64,000 bases of DNA from Protopterus annectens (taxonomy: Eukaryota > Chordata > Ceratodontiformes > Protopteridae): assembly GCF_019279795.1 (NCBI RefSeq), contig NC_056734.1, positions 4,329,369 through 4,393,368 on the forward strand, given 5' to 3'. The number at the start of each line of letters is the position of its first letter. The stretch's first letter is position 1. The notes beneath the pieces are model-generated. The model saw nothing but the letters and a program-made list of their open reading frames with translations. It made no database searches and had not been told where the DNA came from. Positions 1 to 12,464 of this stretch are shown piece after piece. The position numbers and the translations under genes are program-made.

Positions 1-779
1 TAAAGCTCATACTCTGATTTATGTTTTTAATAGTACTCAAGATATTTGGTGCATGCCCCTCAACCTGCAGACATTGAAAACAGGAACAAATGCCACTGAA
101 AGATATGAATATCCATCTAAATACATGGATATGTAATTAGCAGAAAATGTGGATACCAAATAACCTAACTCTTCCCTCTTCCAGTAAGAATGTGGGATAC
201 TACTCTGAAACACATTTAAAAAACAGATAGTAACAAATGATGGAAGAATATAAGCACATTATCAGAGGCAGTATAAAATTTGTAGACTTTAATGGACTGT
301 ATCACAAAATTCTACCATACAATGTCATTTATTTTTGCTTTAGAAAAAGAAAGGTATAAGACATATGTGTCCTGTTTCTTTAATTTATTCCTGCCACTAG
401 TATGTTGGTCATACAGTGTAGTTTTCTGTGTAATAGACAGTTTCAAAAATCACATGTGATGAGGAGGATTCATAAAATAGTGTGAAGGGGTAAGTTAAAC
501 CTAAAAATAAGGACTTACTTCTGAAAACAGGCACATCTTAAATCAGGCCTGAAAATAGGAATAAAATGTTCCTTCAAAATAGGGACATTTGAGAGGTCTG
601 CCTTGCAGGCATGCTTCAGAGTTGAACAGAGACAAGGGGTTAGGGATTTCTTATAACTTTCTATTATTGTACTTCTTGTGTTCTAGAGTTTACTAATACG
701 AGAGTTCCACCAAATAAGTTTATTCCTGAATATTTAGGACAGATGAGTATTGACTTTTCTACGCAGCTGTATAGGTACT
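1..779. other. unassigned AT-rich DNA
   Basis: No coding frame, RNA gene or repeat family is recognisable. It borders the CR1 relic on its right and may include that relic's decayed 3' part. Confidence 0.5.
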
Positions 780-1500
780 GTTGAACATTGGAGCTGAATG
801 TTGCAGCCCTCTCAGTTGTAAGAGATTGTTGTGTATTTTGCATAGGTCTTCTACAAGCTGAAGCAGGTCTGCTCAGGTGAAGTCTCTAACGATGGTCTCA
901 GTTAGTGGGAGAGTGGTACTACTAGGCTTGATAGAGATGAATGACTAGTGATCAGATTTAACCAGGGATGAGGAAATCCAGGGAGGGGTACAAGCAGGGG
1001 CTACATGGGTAAGGACTAGGTCCAGTAGTTAGTTTTATAATTTGCTACAGTGTATGGGCATTAACAAAGTCTAGGAAATGTAAGGGTGCCAATTAATACT
1101 TGGATAATTGAAGTCCCATAGCTAGAAATTATTTGGTTTGGTATTTAATCCCTCAGCTGTGTTAACGCAATTTCTGTGTTCTGTGATGGTCATTGATGGA
1201 GATCTGTAGCTAGCAATGAAGCAATAGTTAGATTTGCTAATGGTGATTTGGATCTCAAATAGCCCCAAGTTAGAGGCATGGGTAATTTAATAGTTCCCCA
1301 TAGTTATCCAAGGACCTGAAGGCACAATAGGTGCTAAACCTTGGTATGCTGTCACTGCATTGAAGCCATGTCTCTGTAACTTCATAAATATGAATGTGTT
1401 TGAGATGCTAGATGGTTGTAAGTTCAGGCATCTTTCTATTTAGACTCCTAGCATTGAGTAGTGCTACCATGATGTTATTATGAATTTGAGTTTGAGTATG
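780..1500 (-). pseudogene. CR1-like LINE endonuclease and linker relic
   Basis: Read on the minus strand, the start of an apurinic-type endonuclease is visible near 1480-1400 (VALLNARSLNRKMPEL), matching the ORF2 start of the better CR1 copy at 19.6 kb. The endonuclease C-terminus lies near 890-990, in a serine/leucine-rich stretch that follows a V-K-S-D-H motif like the conserved RSDHGL of the other copies. In the family this nuclease nicks the target to prime reverse transcription. Many stops and frame shifts show that it is dead. It is continuous with the ORF1 relic upstream on the same strand. No RT palm is seen, so the copy is truncated or too decayed toward position 1. Confidence 0.7.
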
Positions 1501-2520
1501 CTGTGTTGGAATGCTGAGTGGGGGGGGGGGGGGGGCTCTGTCTTAAAAAAAGCAACATGGAAGCAGCAAAGACTTTAACCAGTTTGCAAAAGTCCTGGTA
1601 TGAGAGTCATACCTGGTCAGACAAAAGCCTTATCTACCATCTCACTCCAGGCTGACACATACAAGGTCCCCTTGCAATGATAGCTATTTAACCAGCTGTT
1701 AAAGCTACATATCTTGTATTTGTATCTAGGCATCATTCTTGGTGAAGACAAGGTACTTCTCATGACCAGGATCTTTCATGTCGCTGCATAGTAAGTTCCA
1801 GTATGTCTCTCTGCATGTCGCTCTGGGCACAGTGCCTCAGATCATTCATTTCCACTAAGCTGTAGTCATATTTGCATGGTTTAAGGTCCCTTATGGTGCT
1901 TTTCCTATCATGGATTCTGGTAACCAACAAACAGCTTACAGTCACACTGTCCTTGTCCAGTCTGGTGAGTGCCTGAACATAGTGCCACCTAAGACTAATA
2001 CATTTACCTCTGTGGAAACAGACATAATGGGCTTTATGGGCTTAGATCTGTGTTCCTGGTGACTCTTGGCTGAGCTGTGTGGCTTTGCAGTATGTGTAAG
2101 TGGAGAGGGAGTAGGAGTTGCCTCGTGTGCTTGGGGGCAGGGATCTTACAAAGTATAATCAAGGAGGTTTTGGCAATTTTTTCTGTACAGCATCAGAACA
2201 AGTTATGGGCCATCTGGTGAAATGTGATTGATATGATGTTGTGGAAGTATGATGCTTACTGACTGTGGGTTGATATGAGAGGCTTCCCTCTACATGTCTT
2301 AAATATGTACACTGCTTGCAGGTTGTATTATTAATTGTTAGTAGCGAACATTTAGTAAGCATAAGGCAGTTGCTACACTGCCTTAGAACACCTAATATGA
2401 TCTGGCTGTCCACAGATGGGGTGAGAGCAGACTGTTCAGATATGTTTCTAGAAGGTGGAGGACTAAGGCTCATCACAGTAATCAAGGGTGTGGAAGGAAA
2501 CTATTGTATTAGGCCATGAA
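1500..2520 (-). pseudogene. CR1-like ORF1 relic (Cys-rich finger plus esterase domain)
   Basis: Two frames on the minus strand belong to CR1 ORF1. 2485-2159 encodes a Cys-rich N-terminus with spacing like that of the copy at 42.5 kb (LRQCSNCLML followed by TCKQCTYL), a PHD-type zinc finger. 1945-1760 aligns with the middle of the SGNH-esterase domain of the copy at 18.7 kb (TVSCL, KYDYSLV, NDLR, and a DMQRDILEL helix). CR1 ORF1 proteins with an esterase and a PHD-like finger are known and bind element RNA. The frames are separated by stops and a 16-G run lies beside the relic. It is more diverged than the cluster at 38-61 kb, so it is probably older. Confidence 0.75.
1520..1535. repeat. poly-G run (16 G)
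   Basis: An uninterrupted run of 16 G on the plus strand, inside the CR1 relic. It is prone to slippage and to sequencing length error. Confidence 0.95.
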
Positions 2521-5210
2521 GATTTATGGATGAAATACTTAGGGTGATATTCTGAAGTTAGGTTATTGGGGAGCTAATTTAGCAATATTTAGTGAAACAA
2601 CAGAATTAGGTCCGCCAAGAATGATGAATACTGGAGATTCAGCTACTGGCTTTTACCTTGCTATTAGTGTCAGTCTCACTGCAGCAGCATTTGTCTAGGA
2701 GACAATGTCCCCTTGGTCCTTCTTTCATAAAAAGCAAACCAGTAGCTGTAATTCCTAACTGCTTACTGAGAAGCAGGTCACAGGTTTGACTGCAATCAGT
2801 GGTATTGTCCCAAATGCTGCTGGAGTCAGTACACTTATTACAGTCTTCTCTTGGTCGATACATAGATATCTGTAAGGCAAACACCTTAACCATTCCACCA
2901 ACCTCCCACCTACCACTATTAGAAAAACAGAAAGCCAGAAAGCCAAGGTGCACAATGATCCACATTAAAGCTGAAAAGGTTTCCTCAAAAACAGCAACCA
3001 GACCAATCAGGAATGCTGTATGCCACCTCACAACCTCTTAGTGCAAGAAATCTGGACAAAGCCTGATATAATAGGGGAGGCAAAGGCCAAAAATAGGGAC
3101 AGATTTTAAATATTGTTCGTATAAACTTATAAAGTTAATAGAATAGCAAAATGTTTCTTGTCATGCATTTTTCTGAAGGATATGAAGTCTGAAAAATAAA
3201 TGTATGTCATTATTTAGTGACTTCAGTCCTCTGATCATACTAGTGATTTGCCAGAAAACTATAGATTTTATGAGAAATAGGACAAAAGTATGAGGAAAAA
3301 AAATCTGGACGTTCTATGAAAACCTGGACAGTTGAGAAATATGTGTGTCACACACATTGACTAATCACAGACAGTCAAGGATCAATGTCCCCCTGCTCCT
3401 TCCCTTACCAGGAGCAAAACAGTACCAGTAATCCTAAACTGGATCTTAATAAACAGCTCTCAGAATTTCTAGGGATTAGTAATCCCTAGGAAGGCTGGTA
3501 AAGAATGCCCCTCTGCTAATTCTAAGAAGCACTCCATACGCTCTACAGTGATCAGTAGCCTTGCCCAGATGTTACATATTTTAAAATTAAGATGATAATA
3601 GGGGTTCATACACTATGTATTACAGTGTGCACTATGTGGGTGGGAAGATGTAAAAGGAAGGATAATCTCAGCTTTAGGTCTCAGGGGAGGGCCTTCCCAG
3701 TTTGATCTTTCTATGCTCCCTAGTATGAGCACATGAGATAAGACTGGGAGGAACTTCCAAAGTCAGATTTGCAGTAGGGATGAATAACTCAAGACACACT
3801 GAGTTTTAAAGATCAACAGAGTTTGGGCAGGTGGGTGGGAAACATCCAAAATAGTCACACATCAGTTGCAGTCACAGAACAGTTACAGCTCCAAGAGATT
3901 AAACATTTTCATGTTCTGCTTATTTTAAAATAAAGAAATTGTAGTTCTCAGGCTCTCACTGATCAGCTATATTGGATTCCTTTGTAATCATCAACAATTA
4001 ACTTTGCCACGGCTAGCAATATGAACTACTTTCAACCCTCCTGGACATAGGTAGTCATCAGTAAATATAATCCTGGGTATTAACTAGCACTTCTGTGTTA
4101 TTACATTGGGTTGAAATGGCTAGGCTTAAAATGACTTCCGGGTTAATAGCCTAGTAATCTCCTATGATCCTATTATCACTTTTATAGTTACCATTAGCAC
4201 AAGCACCGAGTGCAAACACATCTGTAATGATAGCAAGTATATCAGCTTAGTTTTGCCCATTTTCTTTTACAGTATTTACATCCTGCTGCAACACATTTTT
4301 GCATTTTACGCACTTAGTGAAATGCCCACATATTCTGTAACCAGTGTCCTATTCAAGGGATCAAAGAAAACACTCATTATAATACAAGGTAAGCACCTAC
4401 ACTGGCCATGTTTTACAATGTAGGTTATAACCAGGCCATAATGGAAGGGAAGGGAATTGAAAGTCAGACTGAAGTCTGGAGGGGAAATGCATAATAAGTA
4501 GAGAGCCTAAAACTATGTGGACATTTGGAAAACAATTGTTCATATGATATTTGTCCATCACTGTAAAAATAACTAATCATATAAGAAAAAATCTAAAGCA
4601 TAGATACTGCATCTACCAAGTTCCACAGCCTGTTTTCATAAATCCATGTATTATAACATTCTTCCTCCTTCTAAAAAGAAACTTTAATTATAATGCAAAG
4701 GTAAGTTGTAAAAGTGGCTATAGAAACTACCAGTCAAATGTCTGACCTGCTGCCAGATTAAACATGAGAATAGCTGTCTGCTTTGTCTGTTTAGTTTCTA
4801 AACAGGTAGTACTCAGACATATGCAAACAAATTTTAAGCTATACAATTCAGGCCAGCATTCCACATGCAAAAATAGCATAATCTGGTTCCTTTATACATA
4901 AACAGCACACATAAGTTAAGAAAGGTAAATGCAAAATATTTGTGCTGTGAAAAATGAATACAGTGAGTTCATGTGTGGGGAAGATTAAAGACATATGACA
5001 AGCATTCTGGCTAAAAACACTAAAACATCTACAAATGATGCAAGAAATACATATGCATTTTTTCTCCTTTCATAAGCTGATATACAAAAAAAGGTGTGCA
5101 TGGTAATTGCAGTATTGGTATAAAAGCTGTAAAGAAAGCACTACAGTATCATCTTACTCAGGTACTGAACATTGTCCTTAGAAATACCTAATAAACTGCC
5201 ACTTCTATTT
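2521..5210. other. unassigned AT-rich DNA with a diverged internal repeat pair
   Basis: No convincing gene. A segment at about 2692-2830 recurs in diverged form at about 3383-3470: both carry a 'caatgtccccttg/ctg-tcctt' stretch followed by 'agcaaa-cagta' and 'taat-cctaa'. This suggests two fragments of one dispersed repeat. The remainder shows no motif I can name. Confidence 0.5.
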
Positions 5211-5499
5211 TAGAGAAATGTCAAACTTTGTTCCGCCTGTCAATGGCTCAGCATTTTTCTTGGCTTTAGATGTGCTAAGTAAGTAATTTGAAAGAGAAAG
5301 AGTTACATCAGACTAATAGTTAATGAAGGTGTAGGGTAGTGTTAGATTTTCAGAATTGGAGTTTTGGCACATGTGCAATGCCATAGAGAGGAAAGGTGTT
5401 GTCTCAGGGATTTTTTGAATAGAGCTGCATTGCTGGTAGTCCTGAATGGTGGTAGTAAGGTGTTCAACAGTTTAACAATAGTAAAGGAGTAGAGCATCT

Positions 5500-6860
5500 G
5501 ACAAGCTAAAAGGTTAGTCTTTTCTATGTTCAGGAGAAGTTGATTTTCAGATTGTACAGCTCTATTTGGATGGTACAGAGTAAGTAGAGAACAGAAGGCA
5601 ATGCAATTTGATGGCTTGACTATAAATTGTGTGCAGTGGTTAATTGTAAATATGTAAGATAATGGTGGAGATCTAGCCAGTCTAGTAGTTGTAATGAGGT
5701 ACAGTGATGAGATGAATAATTTGCATTGGTTACAAATTTAGCAATTGTATTGTAGTGCGAGTCAAGTTTCAATTTCAGAGAGGACTTGGTCAGTCAAGGG
5801 GCACCATATAGAAGAAATGGTAGCAGAAAGGAAGAGGCTAGGGATAGTTTTGTGGAGTGGCTGACAAGTATTTGTGTCTATAGAGGATGCCCAGTTTTTG
5901 ATGTGTTTTTTTAATGTTGCTGTAAATATGCAGGTTGAATGTTAGGTTTTCATCTACAATGACACCTAGTAGTTTTGTGTTTGGGACAACTTCAATTAAA
6001 GTGTTATCTTGAGAATGAATAGTAAATTCATACTTGTTTAGGGAAGTGCCTTTTTGGGAATAAATAGCACAAGATTACTTCTTTTTAGGGTTTAGGGTAA
6101 GATGCTTATTGGTCATCCATGTTTTGATAGATTTGAGGGCACTTTGGGTGAGTTGCTGCAGTTCAGATATGGAATTGGCAGTACAGGTGATGGTTGAGTC
6201 ATCTGTATATTGGATGATGTTACCTTGATTGAGAGTGGTGTGGATATTGTTGATAAAAATGCTGAACAGAAGGGGGCCTAGTATGGCTCCTTGGGGAACA
6301 CCTGTGGTTGTGTTAAGGATTGGAGAGAAAGAATGTTGCCATTTGTTTGATTGTTGCCTATCTGTGAGGTAGTTTGAGAACCAACTTAGAATAGGGGAGA
6401 GATGCCTAAATTAGAGAGTTTAGTGAAAAGAAGAAGGTGGGATACAGTATCAAAGGCGTTAGAAAGATCATGAAAGCATGAAGACACAATTTTTTCCAGT
6501 GTCACAGGCCCAATTAACTGTCCAAGAAGGATATAAGAGCTGTGGTAGTTCTATGACCTGTCCTAAAGGCATGCTGAGTGGGAGAAAGGATTTAGTTGTG
6601 TAGCAGATAATTAAGAAGTTGAGTATGAATGCATTTTTCCAGGATCTTAGAGATGGGTGAGAGGATAGCAATACATTGAAAGTTGGAGATGTCATTGTTG
6701 TTTCCACCTTTATGAAGAAGGAGAATATATGTTTTTTTTCTAAATTGTAGGTATGTGGGACTCCTGAATAGAGCTATTAAGAAGTATGCTGATGGGATAG
6801 GCAATAGAGTTAGCTGATATTTATAGGAATTCTGGAGGTAAGTTGTCAGGGGCATTGGTG
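5500..6860 (-). pseudogene. L2 reverse transcriptase domain
   Basis: RT of the L2 element, broken over several frames. From 6855 downward it shows the finger motif HKGGNNNDISNF and the helix ILSPISKILEKCIHTQLL, then a frame shift near 6590. The palm strand GVPQGAILGPLLFSIFI lies near 6300-6240 and the catalytic box reads YTDD (near 6190-6200), where the clade usually has YADD. Both metal-binding aspartates are kept. A short conserved run after the box (ALKSIKTWMTNKHLTLNPKK) supports a relatively young copy. The thumb continues to about 5300 with scattered stops. The enzyme copies element RNA at a nicked target site. Confidence 0.85.
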
Positions 6861-7349
6861 CCAGGTTTGAGTTTAAGAAACATTTTTTTTACAGTGGCGG
6901 TAGGTATAGGTGAGAGAGAAGAGCTGGGTAAAGGGAAAGTAAAGGTATTTTGTGTGGGTGGATTTGAAGGAGCTAAGCTGGTTTTTGGAAAGTTGGTAGT
7001 GAGATTAGCTATGGTATTTATGAAATATGAGTTAGAGTGAAGCTATTTCAGTGGGTGTTTTATCGGTGTTTGAACACAGATTATAATTTGAGCCTGGGTT
7101 TAGTAAGGAATTGATATAGCTCCAGAATTTTTTTGAGTTTTGCTTATGGTGATTTTGTAGACTAAAGTAGTATTTGTTTTTATTTTTAATGACTAGACAC
7201 TTTACTTGATTACAGAGTTGTTTATATTGTGTGAGGTCACAGGGAGTTCTGTTTTTTTTTACATAATTTCCATACTTTGTCCCTGGTAGTCATGAGTTGC
7301 TTAATGGGTCTAGTAAGGCAACTGGCATGATTGATTTTCACTCTCTTTT

Positions 7350-8190
7350 GTCAGAATGTAGCTAGATTGTTTAGTGTCTTGAGAAATGTAGAGTTGAAGA
7401 ACTTGACAGCCTCATCCAAGGGAAGGAGTTTTAGTGCATCCAAGTTGATGCTCTTTAAAGTTTCATTAAGGGTGATTGGGAAGAAGTGAGATAAGTCTCT
7501 AGTTTGTTTATAATGGTGTTTACTTAGCATTTGGGTAGTTTTACGTATAATAAAGGCAGGTGGGTGATCACTAATACTCTTGGGGAGTGTGCCCATAGAG
7601 GACATTCTGTTAGGTTCGGAGACCATAATCCAGTCCAAGATTGAGCCACTGTCATTGTTTTTGTTGGGTCTAGTTATGTCAGTGATTAGCTGGATATAGT
7701 TGTATCAGTTGATATTGGAGGAAGGGTGGTGGTGTGAGATATCTAGCCAGTTAATATTTCCATCTCCCAAAATGATTGTTTCATTTTTTTACATTGTTTG
7801 TTGTTCAGCCAGCTTCTAATACGGGAATGTTATTGCCTGGAGGGATATACAGGACTACAATACAGAGGCACTTGCAGTTATTCATTTTTAAGAAGGATAT
7901 TAATATTTCAGATGTGTAAAATTAGGGATAGACTTAATATATGGGACTATATTAAAATTGTTTGGATATATCAGTGCAACACCTCCACCTTTTTAGTGGG
8001 CTCTATCTGATCTTAAACAAGCAAAGCCTGGGGGTAGAAATTTAGTGTTTTTACTGTAGGATTTTAACCATGTCTCAGTAGTGGCTATAGTATCTGGCTT
8101 GTTGTGTGCTATCCAGGCATGTAAATCAGGGATTTTGTTTCTGATAATTTGAAGGTTGAGGGTTGTGATGTTTAATGATTTATGGGAGTT
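7350..8190 (-). pseudogene. L2 apurinic-type endonuclease domain
   Basis: The N-terminal nuclease of L2 ORF2. ETWLKS near 8080 is the metal-binding Glu motif of the exonuclease/endonuclease/phosphatase fold. The C-terminal part at 7638-7351 contains SISDHPP, equivalent to the conserved SDH histidine motif, followed by the linker to the RT. Frames change between blocks, so no intact protein can be made. The nuclease would make the first-strand nick for target-primed reverse transcription. Confidence 0.8.
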
Positions 8191-8199
8191 AGGGGAGTT

Positions 8200-8820
8200 G
8201 AGAGAGGAGGAGATGGGATCTGGGTTAGGATGTATGTCTCTTTAAAATGGTAAGTTGGAATATGTATGTGGGAGATTAATGGGTTGCTATTTCCTTTTTG
8301 ATTTGTATTGATAATTTAAAGCAACATTTGTGCTGTTGTCTTGTAGGGGAAAGATTTTTACTTTGGAATATAAAATTATGTCTGCTGCATGTAGGCTAGA
8401 GGATATATCAGAGAAGGTGGTAAGAGATAGTGTTTGTGTAGAAGTTCTAGCGGTAGGTATGTAGTATATGTAATTTGTTTGCAGTGATGTTAAGTGTAGT
8501 TTGATGTAAAAGGATAGAGAGAGGCTGAGGAGTATCATATTAAAGATAAGTGACATAGTAGAAAGGGAAGGGTTTTTGTGTTAATGAATTTAAAGTTGCT
8601 GTTATTAAGACATAGGTAGTGTTTGAGGGATATAGTTCCAGGGGTTAGATAGGAGTGGTTACAGTAGAGATTTTTAGGCTAATTAGTAGGTAGTTAGACA
8701 GTCAAGTATGATGAGGAGGATTGAGTAAAATTGGCAGTGATTTGAAGGTCAGTGTGATTGGATGAGTTGGAATGATGGGAGGGGTTAGGGTGAGAATAAA
8801 TTTAACTGAAATTATGTGGG
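8200..8820 (-). other. probable 5' leader of the L2 element
   Basis: Lies directly upstream of the endonuclease start. An 89-residue open frame on the minus strand (8556-8287) is Ser/Leu-rich and matches no family I recognise. L2 elements often have only a leader or a poorly conserved ORF1 here. Confidence 0.4.
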
Positions 8821-8906
8821 TAGGAATGGGGGTAGGGTAGGGGAGTGGAGTGAGCCTAAGCATAGCGAGGGTGAATGGAGCGGTCAGGCCCTGGCCCCTT
8901 ATCTAG

Positions 8907-9068
<162 letters not shown>

Positions 9069-9205
9069 AGCAAGATAAGATATTATACCAGTAAAATGCT
9101 AGCAGAGTGAAGGAAATGGAACAGATTGTTAAGGAGGCTGTTTGCAGTAGTAGAAGTGAATTTAGGGAGGCAGATAGCAGGGTGAAGAAAGAAGCAGGGG
9201 AGGGA

Positions 9206-9207
9206 GG

Positions 9208-9232
<25 letters not shown>
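9206..9232. repeat. (GA)n microsatellite
   Basis: A GGGA stretch followed by about 12 GA units in an otherwise purine-rich block. Confidence 0.95.
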
Positions 9233-9239
<7 letters not shown>

Positions 9240-9334
9240 ACAAGAGAAAAGTTCAAAGAAAGGAAAGAGAAGGTCTGAAAAAAATAGTTTAGAAGATGAT
9301 TGAGATAGTGGAGCTATTTAAGATACTTTAGTAA

Positions 9335-9404
9335 GTCACTACAAGGGTTTATTACTAATAACAGCAGGTGTCACTACAAGGGTTTATTACTAATAACAGC
9401 AGGT
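9335..9404. repeat. 35-bp tandem duplication, two identical units
   Basis: The unit beginning gtcactacaagggttta (9335-9369) is repeated exactly at 9370-9404. Identity of the two units implies a recent slippage event. Confidence 0.95.
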
Positions 9405-10930
9405 GTATTCTGCCAAGGTGATGGGGGATAGGAGGGTAACAGGAAGGAGAGTGGGACTAGGTACTTGTGAGGTGATGTACAAGGGAGCTGTTTGTCAGGA
9501 AATCAAGGGGTGGAGTAAAATAAATCAAAACTACTTCAGTTGCACATACATTAACTGTTTCAAGACAAAAAGATCCTGGGTAGGAGGTTCAGGCTTCCAC
9601 CAGGAGGTATGTGAAACTTTCCTTTGGGTTACAGGTTATCTTTAGGACTCTCAGGCATGACCGCTAAGACTGAGAGGTCAGAGGGGTTTACCTCCTATGA
9701 AAAAGGGGAGAAAAGATCAATTTAAAAAATTGTAAGATGCTGGTTGATGCTAACAGCTATACACCTGAGTAGTATAAGAGCTAGACTGGAATGGAGTCCT
9801 GGCTGACACTGGGAGGAAGGTGGGGGGAGCAGGACAGGAAGATAAGTAGTGAGGGTAGTAGAAGGATGAGGAGGACAGGAAGATAAGTAGTGAAGGCAGT
9901 AGAAGAGATAATAAAATAGAAAGCAGGGCTGAGTAGGAGAGGTGGTGGGAGGAAAGAAAATTAGATAAAATATGGAGTAGAGAGTAGTTAGAATGTGAAA
10001 GTAATTAAGAATTCAGATGGACTATGAGCGGAGGAGAATTTAATAGCAGTGACTATAGTTAAAAAAACAAAAAAATCCTATTTACAGGAATACAACATGC
10101 ACATAAAGAGAGGGGTCGAGAAGACTAGTTCAGAGGAAAATAGCACTTATTGCATGGACTGGTAGTCTACAGCAAACTATGACTTTATGCTTAAATAATT
10201 GCAGTTGCATGAACAACAAAACAAAAGAAAAAAAGTAAAAATGAGATTTGTGGTATTGAAGTAGTGATACTTCAAATGTTACAAATTTAAACCCCTTGAA
10301 AACATCAAAACAAATCACATACTATGAAACAGCTTTGAAGCATAGCATGTTCAAATAAGACACACCAGTAAAACTTTTCTTTCAGTTCCCATGTCATGTA
10401 TACCTTAATAACTTTCAGATTGTTGTAGGGTGTCACCTCATGACCCTTTCACTCCAGTCCATGGGGTAAGCCACATTAACTGGATAACCTCCCCTGAATG
10501 AGGTCACCAGCCCTTCCCATTAATGGTAAGAGGTCCCTTAGGGAAGAGGTATCAGAGAACCATCATTGTACCGTGAGGAAGATGAATTGCTTAGTTGTAT
10601 ACCCCTACCTACCCTGCCCCCTTGTATGATGATGTCACTTGAATGCTGCATCTGCCATTATTTATGACCTTGAGAGCATTTTCTCCCTAGATTTAAGGCC
10701 AGGAATGCCCATAGACCTGCCAAATGTACAGCTTAGCTATCACCCTGTACCCCAGTGTCCTCTAAGTCTATGCCAGTGATCCCACCTACCACTACCATGT
10801 CTTCTCTGGTCCTTTTTCAAGAAGTGGGAAGCAAGCATAACATTTTCATTGTTATTATTATTCTTCCAGCTCCAACATGATCCTGAGCTGCTCACCAAAC
10901 TCAGGATGCCTGTTTCACTGTCAGAGATTT
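9405..10930. other. unassigned purine-rich then AT-rich DNA
   Basis: 9.78-10.0 kb is rich in gga/aga, with a repeated 'gaggacaggaagataagtagtga' type phrase at about 9832 and 9870. No gene is recognised, and short frames here have no family features. Confidence 0.5.
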
Positions 10931-10939
10931 ATCACTGCT

Positions 10940-12303
10940 AGCCACAGAGTTGGCACACTATATTTCTTAATAAGCATACTCGTGCCAGTGTTCAAGAACA
11001 AAGGGGACATCCACAGCTGTGGGCAATACAGAGGAATCAAACTCTGATCACTTTGCATGAAAGTTCTAGAGATGGTGATTGATAAATGGATACGCAAAGT
11101 AGTAGAATGTAAGATGGGAGATGAGCAGGTTGGATTTACTTCAGGATGTAGCGCAACTGACCTGATGTTTGCAGTGAGACAGATTGTTGAGAAGAAGCTA
11201 GAGATGAGGAAGGAGTCCAACTGGGCATTCCTAGACTTGGAGAAAGCATACAAGGTCCCAAGAAAGCTGATCTGGGCAGTACTGCAGTAGTTCAAAGTCC
11301 CAGAAACATCAGTTGAATTAGTGCAGGCTATGTACAAGGACCCATTGACTCAAGTACGAACAGTGTTCGGTCTCACAAAGGGATTCCCAGTGGGAGTGGG
11401 TGTACACCAGGGTTCAGCTCTGAGCCCACTGCTGTTCATACTGGTGATGGACTACATTACCAAACAGGTTGGAGGGGACAGATCAACAAAGTTGCTGTAT
11501 GCAGATGATGTGGCATTACAGGCAGACTCTGAGCAAGGACTCCTGCAAAGTATAGAGCAATGGAATGCAAAACTAAAGGCATATGGGATGAAACTAAGCA
11601 CAGATAAGACAGTGGTAATGACAGCAAACTGGGTAAATCAGAAGAAGCTGAGAAGTGAGATAGAAGGGAAGATAGTGGTACAAGTAAATAGCTTCAAATA
11701 TCTGGGAGGGGTGGATGAAGAGAAGGGGAGTCTGAATGTTTAGGTCAAATCTAGAATCAGAGGAGCTGAAGCCATCTGGCATAGAGTGTCAGGTATAGTC
11801 TATGACAGAAGAATGCCAAAGAAGCTGAAAAGTAAGGTGTACAAGACAGTGGTGTGGGCAGAACTACTGTATGGTACAGAAATTTGGGCAGTAAAGGCAG
11901 AGCAGATGAAGAAGATAGAGGTGATGGAAATGAAGTTCCTAAGGAGGGTGGTAGGATGTACTCTGTGGGACAGACAAAGAAATGAAGACATAAGAGCAGA
12001 AGCCACCGTAGCTCCAATTGCAGAAAAGATCAAACAGAACAGATTATGGTGGTTTGGGCATGTGCAGAAAAGCTGAAGACAATTTGGTGAGGAAGATTTG
12101 GGACAGACAGGAAGAAGGTAAGAGGAAACAAAGATGTCCAGCAAAAAGGTAGATTGATTGTGTGAAAAAAGATCTGCTACAGTCAGATATGAGTGTGAAA
12201 CAAGGCAGGAGTGTGGCAGTGAATCGAGAGAGATGGTGACAGTTAACATGATTCCCCAAAACAATGTAGAAAATGGGAAAAGGGGGCTGATGATGATGAT
12301 CTC
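10940..12303 (+). pseudogene. RTE-clade LINE reverse transcriptase, 5'-truncated
   Basis: One plus-strand frame runs from about 10970 to 12076 with only a few in-frame stops (near 11046, 11288 and 11741) and no apparent frame shift. It starts in the RT fingers (VPVFKNKGD), then shows QVGFTSGCSATDLMF, LDLEKAYKVPRKLIW (motif A region), VGVHQGSALSPLLFILVMD (motif B) and YADD (near 11500). It ends in the C-terminal WFGHVQKS typical of RTE ORF2. The 3' end at 12290-12303 is a GAT trinucleotide repeat, the usual RTE tail. The endonuclease half is absent, as expected of 5' truncation during target-primed insertion. It is inactive but comparatively young, because damage is limited to point stops. Confidence 0.87.
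12289..12303 (+). repeat. (GAT)n tail of the RTE element
   Basis: Four to five GAT units directly after the RTE C-terminal region, marking the 3' end of the insertion. Confidence 0.8.
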
Positions 12304-12464
12304 TTTTTGCATATGGGTAAGCCACTCTGCACCCCCATATCAAATGCTTCACTTTCAACTTCACAAATTCAATAATTCCAACTCCAAGTTGCATTGTTTT
12401 GGGAAATTAGGCCAAACTGTCTTTCTGCATATAGTTGTACTTCACTTTGTAGATAAAATGCCAA

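Larger units (their letters stand above)
5230..8820 (-). mobile_element. L2-clade LINE, nearly full ORF2
   Basis: Reading from 8.8 kb down to 5.2 kb gives the order leader, endonuclease, RT and thumb of a single L2-type ORF2. The endonuclease opening (NITTLNLQIIRNKIPDL, then ATTETWLKS) is near 8190-8060. RT fingers (HKGGNNNDISNF) are near 6720. The palm block GVPQGAILGPLLFSIFINN is near 6300-6240. The copy is moderately decayed but structurally complete, unlike the fragmentary CR1 copies. The 3' boundary near 5230-5290 is approximate, and no target duplication was identified. Confidence 0.85.
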
